From assembly GCA_018136815.1 (NCBI GenBank), contig CM030940.1, forward strand, positions 3,660,833 to 3,724,832: a stretch of 64,000 bases of DNA, written 5' to 3'. Within the stretch, counting starts at the first letter, position 1. Every line of letters begins with the position of its first letter. This stretch comes from Isochrysis galbana (lineage: Eukaryota; Haptophyta; Isochrysidales; Isochrysidaceae). The translations under genes were made by a program, and so were the position numbers. The notes beneath the pieces were generated by a model. It made no database searches. It was not told the origin of the DNA and saw nothing but the letters and a program-made list of their open reading frames with translations. Positions 48,868-58,602 of this stretch are shown here, one piece after another.

Positions 48868-51585
48868 ATGGGGTTGCCCGACCCAGTCCAGAATTTCATT
48901 CACCCGACTCCCGGTGGGGAGGAGGGCCAAAGCGCCGCGCTAGCCGCCGGTGCTGCTCGCGACGGAGTGGCTCAGAGCCCTCCGGCTCCGCTCGACTCGA
49001 CAAGCACGAAATCAAAGCTTCCGTCCTCGGCCGCAGAGGAGGAACCTCTCAGGGAACCTTCTCTGCCCGCTGCAGCTTCTGTTCCCGTGGGATTCCCGAG
49101 TGATCCCACGACCACTGAGGCTGCGCCAATGGCACCCATTACTCCGGCTGCCATCTCCACGACTGGCTTCGATCAGCTCGTGACGGATGGCGAGCCTTTG
49201 TCCGCTGCATTCGGCACCCACCGGGTGCAATCACAGCGGGGCATGGTGGAGCATGACCCTCTCCCACTTGAGGCCAACTTCAGTGCCGCTGAGCTGGCCA
49301 ATGAGGTGGAGGAAGGCCCCCTCCCTCTGATTCAGTTTGACCCACCTCCTCACCTTAGAGATGATGAGTCTGAGGTCGGTGAAGGGGAGGGGATCAGCTT
49401 CCGAAGCCCCGCCTACCGGGACTATGCCCCGCCGTCATCAAAAGGGGTCTTTGATCAAGATATCACCCCGATCGAGACGGCCGCGGCGCGTCAGGATGCG
49501 GAAATGGCAAGGCTTCAAGCGCAGACCAACACCCTAAAAGGGGCTGTGGAGCGCCTACAGTCATCCCTTGCCGCGGCAGAGGCGAGGGAGGGGCTTCTCC
49601 GGGATCAAGTTGAAGCAGGGTTCAAAGCCCTGACTCAGCTACTCCAAGCCCGCCAAGAGCCCACTTCAAGTCCGTCCATGGATCGGACCGAGGCGGCTGC
49701 GGATTCTGCTAGGCCGGCTCAGAAGGAACCATCCATGGACGAGCCTCCTGCCCTAGACCAAAAGGGCCACGCCTCTCCGGCTACTAGGGTTCCACGGTCG
49801 GCGTACCCGACCTCCAAATCGGAATCCCGCCGCCAGGATCAGAGCCCTTACCGGGGCCCGACCCCGGTGGTGCCGTTCCGCCACCCTCGCGACCCCTGCC
49901 TTGCGGTGGGGATGGATGAGCGAGAGGCAGTTGTAAGCGAGTGGAAAAATCTCCTCGCCCTGCCCTCACGCGATCTGGCCGCCCTTTACCGCGACTCCGA
50001 CGAGCATGAGCTCATCCACACCATTTTGAAGAGCAACCTCTCCCTGGCGGGCAACGTTTGGCATTGCCGAATTTTCATGGAGGAGGACCACTTGCTCAAA
50101 TGGGTGCGTAGCCGCTTCTCAGCCGAGCAAACCCTTCACCATCAGGTCAGGATGGGCAAAGAGCTTTCGGAGCTCCGCTTCCCAAAGGCCCTCGCCTCCG
50201 ATAACGTTCAAACCGCGGCGACAGCCTGGAACGAATTTCGGCTAACTCTCATCAAGCCGTTGGAGCGGGCACTAGCGCTCGGCTGCGATCATCGCGAAAT
50301 ATTTACCTCCCTCCTCGCGGCAGCCGGAGCCAATTCCAGCGGCAATTCTCGCATCTTCGCCTTCCTCCTCGATCTAGTGGAGGACCGCGCCCTCGCTCTC
50401 AATCCTGTCCTCGCTGCTGACGTCCTTCTTCGCAAATGCGACGGGACCTTCGCAAACGGGGCCGATGGTTTCGCGAAAGACTCGGCGTCGATGGAGTGGG
50501 ACCGCATGAGGGAGCGCGAGGCCGGCGCTGATCTATGTGAGCTCAGCAAGAATTTGGTTCGCGCCTACATCCGCAAGCTTGGCGATTCCGCGGTTGACTC
50601 CACCAACGTGTGGGATCATCCAAACATGGCCCATGAGATCAACCAGAGGTTCGAAGAAATCATCCGGAACGATAAGGTTGATCCTCAGCGCGGCGTCGAC
50701 AATGCGATTAAATTTGCGGAGGTGCTCGCCGAGACTCGTTTCCGCGTAGAGAACCACGAGCTAGGTCGGTCGGCGCTCTCGTGCGTCAACCTCTGCCAAC
50801 GGTACCTCAGCCCTTACGAGCAGGCCCGGGTGAAGCGTCATCAATCCCGGACCTCGACGAAGCAAACCGCGGCTAGCGTACGCACTAAGGCCTCAGGCGA
50901 GGCAAAGAACGAGACATCCTCGTCCCAGAAGACCGCTTCGACCACGGACATGGTCGCCGCCGTGCAGGCAGCCGTCCAAGCCACCGTGGCTGAAGCTCTT
51001 CGCGGACAGGGACACTCGCCTGCTTCGAAGCCTGATTATCGGGCTGCTGCACCGCCGGCAAGTTACCACTCCAACTCACCGTTGCCGGCTATACTAACCG
51101 ATCCACCCGGTCGAAAGGGAGGCTCGTCTCGGCCGCCCAGCCGTCGCTGCGATCCGCCGGCGAACGGCCAAGGGCTACCGCCTGACCTGGGCGTATCCCG
51201 GTGGACGCCCGAGCTTTGGAATCGGGCCCGAGCCCGCTTCTGGGCCGTAGCAGGCTATGCCAAGCACCCAAGGGTCTCGGCGGCGCTAGCAAAGTGCCGA
51301 CCGGCCGATAATTCAATGGAAACTCCACGGACGGACGATATCAATAGGGGAATCACCGAATGGACGAACGAAAACGGCTGTGCCTTCTGCGCTTTCCGAC
51401 CTCACGCTCCTCCTGGCACTCCAGCCAGCGAAGCCTGGAAATATGGCACGGGAGACGGTGCTCACAACCCCGTCATCTGTCAGCCATATATTCGCTTTCT
51501 GTGTGAGGCTGGCTGCGGAGAGTGTGGATCGGACGAGCACATTCATAAGCTTCTTCGCTCGATGGTCCGGGTTAAGCCTCAGTAG
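48868..51585 (+). CDS. gag: Retrotransposon Gag protein
   Basis: 905-residue structural polyprotein from the first ATG (MGLPDPVQNF). It has an acidic disordered N-terminal third; a coiled coil (AARQDAEMARLQAQTNTLKG to LLRDQVEAGFKALTQLL); a helical capsid-like region (VVSEWKNLLALPSRDLAALY onward); a Gln/Ser-rich linker; and a C-terminal Cys/His cluster (NGCAFCAFRP..., then FLCEAGCGECGSDEHIHK). The cluster is not a simple CCHC knuckle but could bind nucleic acid or zinc. The ORF ends CCT CAG TAG GGG, and the same frame continues for 1,240 codons, which suggests either readthrough to Gag-Pol or a mutation. Confidence 0.75.
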   Translation: MGLPDPVQNFIHPTPGGEEGQSAALAAGAARDGVAQSPPAPLDSTSTKSKLPSSAAEEEPLREPSLPAAASVPVGFPSDPTTTEAAPMAPITPAAISTTGFDQLVTDGEPLSAAFGTHRVQSQRGMVEHDPLPLEANFSAAELANEVEEGPLPLIQFDPPPHLRDDESEVGEGEGISFRSPAYRDYAPPSSKGVFDQDITPIETAAARQDAEMARLQAQTNTLKGAVERLQSSLAAAEAREGLLRDQVEAGFKALTQLLQARQEPTSSPSMDRTEAAADSARPAQKEPSMDEPPALDQKGHASPATRVPRSAYPTSKSESRRQDQSPYRGPTPVVPFRHPRDPCLAVGMDEREAVVSEWKNLLALPSRDLAALYRDSDEHELIHTILKSNLSLAGNVWHCRIFMEEDHLLKWVRSRFSAEQTLHHQVRMGKELSELRFPKALASDNVQTAATAWNEFRLTLIKPLERALALGCDHREIFTSLLAAAGANSSGNSRIFAFLLDLVEDRALALNPVLAADVLLRKCDGTFANGADGFAKDSASMEWDRMREREAGADLCELSKNLVRAYIRKLGDSAVDSTNVWDHPNMAHEINQRFEEIIRNDKVDPQRGVDNAIKFAEVLAETRFRVENHELGRSALSCVNLCQRYLSPYEQARVKRHQSRTSTKQTAASVRTKASGEAKNETSSSQKTASTTDMVAAVQAAVQATVAEALRGQGHSPASKPDYRAAAPPASYHSNSPLPAILTDPPGRKGGSSRPPSRRCDPPANGQGLPPDLGVSRWTPELWNRARARFWAVAGYAKHPRVSAALAKCRPADNSMETPRTDDINRGITEWTNENGCAFCAFRPHAPPGTPASEAWKYGTGDGAHNPVICQPYIRFLCEAGCGECGSDEHIHKLLRSMVRVKPQ

Positions 51586-54500
51586 GGGTCCGGCGGGGTC
51601 CCCGTCCTTCAAACCCTGGCGGAGAACATCGCGGGCGGTGGGCCCGAACGCCACCACCACCATCCCGATCCGATCCCTACGCCGCTTGGGGAGAAGAGCT
51701 GTCAACGCGGCGATTCTCCCCCTGTCTCTAGCTCTATTCAGTCCTCGACGGTGGGAGCCGCCTCGCCGGCTGAAGCCCCCGCCGAACGGCTATCTCGGAA
51801 GCCGGAGTCGACACTTGACCCGGGCTCCTGGAAACAGGTTTGCCCCGGAGATCGTCGCGACCCGACTCTCCGAAATTCGTGTACGTCTACAAGTTCTTCT
51901 ATTACTTCGCACGCTATTAGGATGTTAGGGGCTGATTCTCGCACGCTGCCCCTCTTGGAGTCTGTTTCTACGGATACTATGCTGTCATCGGTTCCTTCTA
52001 ACTCTCCTAGGTCTTTCGACGCATCTTCATCCCTGGATTCACCCCCCGACGGCCCTGCCCAAGGGGGTGGGCTAGGTAGATTCGACGCGTCTTCGGTCTC
52101 TTCGTTTCGTAAACGAACAGTTGTGAAGCCCTCGAGGGCTGTCGACTCGGTATCATCTTCTGCTCTAGGTTCTATGGATAGGTCCGACGTGGCCGCTGCC
52201 GCGTACGAAAACGTTGTTGCTGCTTTACCTGTTTCTGCTCTTTCCCGGCGGGACCCCTCTGGAGACCTCTCTCCCAAGGGCCATAGCCGGAGCCGCTCTG
52301 CGGACGAATCGTCGTTGTCTACCGTAGGTTCTCGTGCTGTTGAGGCGGAGACTAGTGTCTCCTCTTCACCTCTCTCCCCGGTTCGTTATATTTCTCCGTC
52401 ATCGTGTTCATTCTCTCGTCTCGAAGTTGCACCTGTTCTCGTTTCTGACCTGGTTCCCGACCCGGAAGGGTCGGCTTCCGGGGTCGATGAAGTTGAAGGT
52501 TCCAAGGGAGCTGCGGCTTTCCGCGCTCACGCCGTGGTCACTCCAGCCTCGGGAGACGCAGGGGCCGTCGATTACGATCCCACGTCGCGCACCACATGGA
52601 CGCCGGCGTCTCCTCTTTCTCTCGGCTCTCCGGAGGATCCCCATTCCAGGGATCGCCCGCCGGGGCCAACCCCCTTCAGGTCTAGCCCACCGAAACTTGA
52701 GGGCGACGACCCCCTCCCCCTGAATTCTACTGCCGAGGCCATCCACCGGATCGCCGTGGTTGGTTGTTCCTCGGCCGCCAAGTCTACTGAAGCTGCCCGC
52801 GCCCCTACGCGCGAGCTTCAAATGTTAGCCGCCTCCCGTGCCCGGGCTAGCGGTTCCTCCGTCATCTTGCCCCGCCATCTCGCCGAAGCTGCTCTAGCCT
52901 TGCGGCGGCCGGACGCGAGCACTCATGCATCGCCCTCTGCCGTGTTGCCGACGCATTTTGACGAGCTTTGCGCTGAGTTGGCAGCGATCCACGACGCCGT
53001 GACGTTCGACGCGGCCGAGGGGATTCCTCCACCCCGCGTTCTAGTCGTCGGTGAAGCTAGCGGGGTCGTGTCTTCGATGTTCCTACTTGCCGGAGCGCAC
53101 GTCGCGACGTGCGATCTACGACCGTCGGAGATCGACTACATTCCCCACTTCTGCGGAGATGCTCTTCACATTCAAAATCTCGGTTGGGACCTCGTGGTCG
53201 CGCATCCGCCGTGCACGTATTTGTCGGCGGTGAGTTGCCAGTGGCTCGATCGGGAACCGGGACGTCGCCAGGCTCTCGAATCCGCCGCTAGAGTCTTCCT
53301 CGCCATGGCAAGCGCCGACGCGCCTTTCGTTGCCGTCGAAAATCCTCGAATGCACGCGGAAGCCTCTGCCTTAGTCGGGGGGTTGCGACCGCGGCAGTTT
53401 GTGCAGCCGTGGCAGCACGGCACGGGCCATCAAAAAGCAACTGGCCTGTACCTGACGGCTTCACTCCCGTCCTTGCAGCCTTCGAAGATTGTCGAGGGAC
53501 GTCTATCTGCTATGGCGGATCTATCGCCGTCGCCCCACCGTGGCGCCCTTCGCAGCCGCACCTATGTGGGCATTGCCGGTGCAATGGCGGCCCAGTGGAT
53601 GCCGGTCTTGCGCCGTTATGCGCGCGAAGCCAAGGCGTCGCGTTCGCTCGACTTCACGGTGGACTGGGCAATTTCCCAAGCAGCTGCCAGCTTGAGAGAA
53701 CGCCCTTCGCTTTGCTCGACCGGTTTCGAGCTGGCTGAGCCGAGGACGGCTCTGGCTCGCTTCATGGAGGGGAGAGGCGAAGCAGCTTCTAGCTCTCACC
53801 TCACGCCTCCCAGCGGTTCGCCAGTGTCTGATTCGGTTGTCGTGATCCCGGACGCAGGCCCCGTTGCCGATGCTTCTCGCCTGCTTCATCAGGAGGACTC
53901 GGAAACAAACGTATCGCAAGACGAGGCCGAGGCGGAAGGAGACCGCTTCCTGCCGTGGGAGTGGCCCATAAAGGACCGCTCTACAACGCCAGGCCCTCCA
54001 AATACGGTGAAGAAGCGCCGCAGCAAGTGGCAGGTCTTCGATCGTGATGTAATTTCGGGGTTCCATCGGTGGCAGGATGTCACGCCTTCCATCGCCCAAG
54101 AAATCGCTGAGCAAGCGGCAGCTGCGGAGCCGTCGGAGCCTTCCATCTTGTCTCAACTGGGCTCCCAAGGCATCAATGCACTATCTCCGAGCGCCTCCTT
54201 CACGGCTGGCGACGAGGGAGTGGCCGAACTGACCAATTCGTTCGTAGCCGAAAGGCCACTCGAAACCTGGGATGTTGGGCCCGACTCGGGAGAAGATGAC
54301 ACGCCCGAGATGCCAGAACACCGGAGCATGCAGACCCTCAAGACCAAGCCCTCCGACGCCGCCGAAGGAGAGGATACTCCACGGGCACTGTATTGCGATG
54401 GGGCTACCGCTAAGGGCCTCAGTGCGGCCGGATTTTCCGAGTTGTCGAAGCTTCCGAAGACAGACTTGCAGAAGTCCCTGGAGAAGGAATGGTCACGCCA

Positions 54501-55305
54501 AATGGATCAACCTCGGCATCCGACGGACCGTCGAGGGCTAGGCTATGATGGCGTGCCTAACCCCTCTAGTTCAGCAAAGGCATCCCCACGCTCCTCGATA
54601 CCATTCGTGCCGCAGACGGTGGCCGCCGCTATCGAGCGAGTGCCCCACGTCGATGAATCTTCTCCGTCCAGGCCAGCCTCCAATCCAACCACCCCGTCAC
54701 CCGGAGCCGGAACCTCGCTTCCAGTAGAATCTATCGCGGACACTCCGCCGCCACTCTACCCTCGTCACTGCCTCTATGTCCGCGATCTCGTGGTCTGCCG
54801 TGCCGATGGCGACCGCGCAGCTCAAGGGTTCGTTCTCCCGGACGTTGCCCTCACGGTGAACAGCACCCTGGCTGACACTGGAGCGGGCCCGTCAGTAATC
54901 ACCACTGCTCTTCTCGATCGACTACCTGAAGACGCTTGCGTCGAACGCGTATCGGACGCTACCGTCCCCAACCTACATGGGCCGGACGGCCTTCCTCTCA
55001 TCACTAGGGGCCGGGCTAGCCTCGTCTTCTCCTTGTCCGGTCGCCTCTTCCGTCATTCGTTCGCGGTCATCGAAGGAAACGCGATGCTTCTGCTCGGGAA
55101 CGATTTTTTGGCCGCCCACTCCGCTACCATTTCTCTCGACGCCGCGAGCTCGGAAGGAAGCCTCCGCCTCCGTCCGGCCTCTGGCGATTCAGAAGACTCT
55201 TCAAGAGTCCTTTCCGAATGTGTAGTCAGAGTTTCCACGGCGCCGCCCCAGTCGCGGACTCCGGCTTCGTCGGAGCTATCTCGATGTCACCCGGTCAGCC
55301 GCTGA
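51586..55305 (+). CDS. pol: Pol N-terminal part: phage-type DNA methyltransferase-like domain and retropepsin
   Basis: Open frame continuing directly from gag after one TAG, with no other stop until 55305. The first 430 codons are Ser/Pro/Asp-rich and unrecognised. From about 53035 a SAM-methyltransferase-like domain follows: RVLVVGEASGVVSSMFLLAG (motif I region), DLVVAHPPCTYLSAVSCQWL (PPC catalytic motif, about 53203), FVAVENPRMHAEA (ENP motif), FVQPWQHGTGHQKATGLYL and SRTYVGIAGAMAAQW. This order is that of phage/prophage DNA cytosine-methyltransferase-like proteins. An unrecognised spacer leads to a retropepsin with LADTGAGPSVIT at about 54870 and AMLLLGNDFLAAH. The first ATG is 51919, so independent translation would start there; readthrough from gag seems more natural. 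Confidence 0.8.
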   Translation, partial: GSGGVPVLQTLAENIAGGGPERHHHHPDPIPTPLGEKSCQRGDSPPVSSSIQSSTVGAASPAEAPAERLSRKPESTLDPGSWKQVCPGDRRDPTLRNSCTSTSSSITSHAIRMLGADSRTLPLLESVSTDTMLSSVPSNSPRSFDASSSLDSPPDGPAQGGGLGRFDASSVSSFRKRTVVKPSRAVDSVSSSALGSMDRSDVAAAAYENVVAALPVSALSRRDPSGDLSPKGHSRSRSADESSLSTVGSRAVEAETSVSSSPLSPVRYISPSSCSFSRLEVAPVLVSDLVPDPEGSASGVDEVEGSKGAAAFRAHAVVTPASGDAGAVDYDPTSRTTWTPASPLSLGSPEDPHSRDRPPGPTPFRSSPPKLEGDDPLPLNSTAEAIHRIAVVGCSSAAKSTEAARAPTRELQMLAASRARASGSSVILPRHLAEAALALRRPDASTHASPSAVLPTHFDELCAELAAIHDAVTFDAAEGIPPPRVLVVGEASGVVSSMFLLAGAHVATCDLRPSEIDYIPHFCGDALHIQNLGWDLVVAHPPCTYLSAVSCQWLDREPGRRQALESAARVFLAMASADAPFVAVENPRMHAEASALVGGLRPRQFVQPWQHGTGHQKATGLYLTASLPSLQPSKIVEGRLSAMADLSPSPHRGALRSRTYVGIAGAMAAQWMPVLRRYAREAKASRSLDFTVDWAISQAAASLRERPSLCSTGFELAEPRTALARFMEGRGEAASSSHLTPPSGSPVSDSVVVIPDAGPVADASRLLHQEDSETNVSQDEAEAEGDRFLPWEWPIKDRSTTPGPPNTVKKRRSKWQVFDRDVISGFHRWQDVTPSIAQEIAEQAAAAEPSEPSILSQLGSQGINALSPSASFTAGDEGVAELTNSFVAERPLETWDVGPDSGEDDTPEMPEHRSMQTLKTKPSDAAEGEDTPRALYCDGATAKGLSAAGFSELSKLPKTDLQKSLEKEWSRQMDQPRHPTDRRGLGYDGVPNPSSSAKASPRSSIPFVPQTVAAAIERVPHVDESSPSRPASNPTTPSPGAGTSLPVESIADTPPPLYPRHCLYVRDLVVCRADGDRAAQGFVLPDVALTVNSTLADTGAGPSVITTALLDRLPEDACVERVSDATVPNLHGPDGLPLITRGRASLVFSLSGRLFRHSFAVIEGNAMLLLGNDFLAAHSATISLDAASSEGSLRLRPASGDSEDSSRVLSECVVRVSTAPPQSRTPASSELSRCHPVSR

Positions 55306-56512
55306 CTGTCGACTTTCTGGAGAGGTCGACGGGAACACGAGAGACCCCGGGCGATCGGAGGGTGAGGCTGCTGCTGATGCTAGACAGCCCCTCTATACAC
55401 CTCTCTTTGAGTCTGCCGACGAGTTTGCGGCCAAAGCTCCGGCGTCTACCTCGTCCGAATATCTTCTCTACACGGAGCAAGCGGTGACGATTCCTGCCTT
55501 CCACCGCGCAACATCTGGGTCAGGGTTCCGCTAGCTCTCCGAGATCATTCGGACTGCGCGATGCTAGTCGACCGCCTACCAAATCGCAAGGCTCTCGATT
55601 CGTCCCCTCTCGTAATGCCACGGTGGTCACGCCCACGGACGATCACCGCATCGCGGTGACGATCGTCCACACCGGAGTCGATGCGCTGACCCTGCCGTCT
55701 CTGCATCCGATAGCTTCGCTCCAGGTGCGTTTCAAGTTGCACCGGGGCTGGACTCCGACTGGAAGCGAGGGGGATGGTGACCCTGTCACCGCGCTGAGCG
55801 AGGAGCAACGAGCTCTACTCGACTCAGCCACCATCGATCCGGACCGGCTTCTTTCCGACGATCAACGAGAAGAAGTACGCCAACTCTTGGCCCGGCGCAT
55901 CAAAGCTTTCGCGTTGCACCCGGGGGCTCCAAACCATACGCACGTTCTCGAGGTGGAGTTGCCACTCAACCCGGCGCTGTTCCTCACCGGCACGCTCCGT
56001 CTAGAGTGGGCCGCGCAGGCGAGCTCATCATAGAAGAGGAGGTAGCCAAGATGGAAGCCGCTGGCATTATTCGCAAGTCAAATTCGGCTTGGGCTTCCCG
56101 AGTAGTCCTGGTCAGCAAGAAAGATGGCTCCGTTCGATTCTGCGTGGACTACCGCGACACGAACGCCAAGCTACGCGTCGAGGATAGCCCTCTACCCCTC
56201 ATTGTAGAGGCTATTGATGGCTAGCGTCCGGCCAAGGGCCGCTCAGTTCTCTCTTCTTATGTACTCTCGATTTAGCCTCTGGTTTTTGGGGCATCCCGAT
56301 CAAAGAATCGCACAAACATATCACCGCTTTCACTACCCACCGCGGCAAATACGAGTTCACTTTCTACCGTTCGGCATCCAATCAGGTCCCTCCTACATGT
56401 GCCGCTTGATGGACATCGTTCTCGGTGCGCTAGCGTGGGAGATCTGCATGCCTTACCTCGATGATGTGGGCATCTGGTCAACGGCGTGGGTCCTTCCGAA
56501 GAGGCCAGGCAC
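55306..56512 (+). pseudogene. Decayed reverse transcriptase part of pol
   Basis: Gypsy RT motifs are spread over several frames: HTHVLEVELPLNPALF (55930s), then EEEVAKMEAAGIIRKSNSAW and VVLVSKKDGSVRFCVDYRDT (56030-56165), a stop at 56222, then PFGIQSGPSYMCRLMDIVLG and the polymerase box PYLDDVGIWS (about 56451-56480). At least two frameshifts and one stop break the frame. Sequence is lost at the N gap. Confidence 0.8.
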
Positions 56513-56612
56513 NNNNNNNNNNNNNNNNNNNNNNNNNNNNNNNNNNNNNNNNNNNNNNNNNNNNNNNNNNNNNNNNNNNNNNNNNNNNNNNNNNNNNNNN
56601 NNNNNNNNNNNN
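56513..56612. other. Assembly gap (100 N)
   Basis: Exactly 100 N inside the reverse transcriptase region. The rest of pol and the 3' LTR may lie in it. Confidence 0.99.
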
Positions 56613-58602
56613 TTTCTTCCGTTCATGCTTGGCGGGGAGGGAATTTTCGTTTGTTCATCTTCGATGATGTGGATGTATGATGCGCTGTGTGCCTAACACT
56701 AATAAAATATCTGAATACTATTGCCGCTACTGCCACTAGCCATGTACCATGTTGGGGTTAGGGGGAGAGCCGCCCTTTAAGTTTCCCAAAGAGAGAAGAG
56801 AGGCCCTCTCTCTTTGTTTTCCCGCCTTCGCGTGTTTTGGTTTCTCCCTTCGGGTTGCATCCTCTCCGTCCGATCGGGATCCTCCGATCCCGATCTTCCT
56901 CTATTTCCCCCGTGTTAGGATAGGGGTGATCGCTCTCGATCCTCGATCCCCCTCCCTTGTTTTCTCATGTGTGCGCGCCCCCGTTCTTTCCTTGCGCGCG
57001 CCCCCGAGTGCTTCCCGCGTTTTCTCTCGTCCCAGAGTTCCGAGAGTCGCGCCCATGGCCGCACTCCTTGGGGCTCTGGGCGAGCTCTCTCGACCACCGT
57101 CGCCCCATGCTCGTATGAGTGAGCGGCGTTCCCGCCGGTGCCATGCCTCCCTCCAGCCCCAGTGCTTCCTGTGCTAAGCCTAAGCCCTCCGTGAGCGCAC
57201 GGTCGCCCCTGGATGGAGAGCCCCATCCATCCCCTGTCTCAACAATCTTTATTTAGAGTCCCACGAATAAAGGTGCCCAGCTTTCTAGGACCAGTCCTAG
57301 AAACTAGGACGGACTTTGCTAGGTGAGAGCATGAGCATATCATGTTATTTTGTCCCAAACCTTGGCTATTGAGTTACCACATGCATGTCCTCATTAAATG
57401 TTCCAAGTGTACCTAGGCACCATTCCCTCAGCAACACCAAGTTTTGTGACGCGTCTGCGGGTCACTGTCGCATTCATCCTAGATGATTCTCGAACACGCG
57501 ATGACTATAGGCTCATAGGCAGAGGGCCGTTCGATCGTTCGATCGAGCCGGCAGCTGACGCGGTCGTGGAAGGGTCGTTGATTGTTGCTGGCGGGAAGAT
57601 GTCTGACAGATCATAGTAAGAGTCGGGTCTGAGAGTGTCTGTCATCGAGTGTTACGAGCGATAAGGTAGACTGAAGGTCGGAGGATTACGACGCGTGGCG
57701 TCGGAGAGTAGAGACGAGGCTAGCTAGCGAGCTAGTGAGAGAGAGGGAGAATGAGAATGAGAGCTTCTTACTTCTTAGGTCCGAGGTAGACACGGGAGAC
57801 TACAACGCATGGACACAAAAAGTTGAGGCCACAGAGACACACAAACTAAACCAAACGGGGCGAAAACTAACCACACCTGGACGGACGGCCAGGCGTCGGC
57901 ACCAGGGTAACTTAGCAGCGCGCAGACATGCGACAGAGAGGGCCGGCACAACGAGGGCGGACCTCGCTGGGGAGCTATGACCGATACACGAAGAGAAGAC
58001 AGAAGACGGTCATGGAACATTTGATGACATCGAGAGAAATGAAGAGGAAGAGAAGAGGCGGAACACCAATCGACGAGACCTTGAGGCATAAAATAACCCA
58101 CAGGTTATAAGATAAGTAAAAGTCTGTCATCGTATGGAATACGACACTCCCCGACTAAATTCGAGTCGTCTCGACGAGCGGCATGGAAGGAGAACAAAGC
58201 AACCGGAATAGAAGAAATCCAGAATTAGAACAACGAGGCGAGAGAAGAAACCAAAGATAACTGAGAAACCCAACAACCCAAACCCAACGTTGAAGGCGAC
58301 GCTTAAAATAGAAGATGAGAGCACCCGTGGGCCCTTTGAGCACAAATTCGGAAGCTTGACGCGGCAACCTATTTGTACGCATCGTCCCACCCATTTCTCC
58401 CTTTTACAGGAGTTTTGCTCGGGTGTTGCGGTGGGTGCAACCGCAGACGACACGCGTCTCATCTTCTGCAAACAACGGCAATCAACGAAGAAAGAGAAAG
58501 AGAAACAATCTGCAACAAGCAACAACAACGAAAGAAGCGGAATGATTCCGAAGACACGCGAGATGCAGTGAGCTACAATCTCCGACAACTCTATTATTAG
58601 AG
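56613..58602. other. Intergenic, possible retroelement flank
   Basis: No supportable gene. 57186-57245 is repeat F (also at 23051). 57466-57488 repeats 47667-47688. 57640-58600 is AT-richer. Read on the minus strand it contains AGTCGGGGAGTGTCGTATTC, a context like an LTR edge, but no partner LTR was found. Confidence 0.4.

Larger units (their letters stand above)
47760..56700 (+). mobile_element. Ty3/gypsy-type LTR retrotransposon with methyltransferase-like domain
   Basis: The domain order is gag (48868-51585), an in-frame TAG, a spacer, a DNA-methyltransferase-like domain (about 53035-53640), retropepsin (about 54860-55135) and reverse transcriptase (about 55900-56512), then a 100-N gap. 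RNase H and integrase are not seen. Frameshifts after 55305 show this copy is decayed in pol. Borders are approximate. A relic of the same protease lies at 35613. Confidence 0.8.

Noticed and set aside
53035-53640. The methyltransferase-like domain as a host nuclear gene
   Set aside because: It shares one uninterrupted frame with the retropepsin and continues the gag frame, so it belongs to the element in this copy.
53521-54168. Minus-strand open frames across the retrotransposon
   Set aside because: They oppose an open frame with recognisable methyltransferase-like and retropepsin domains.
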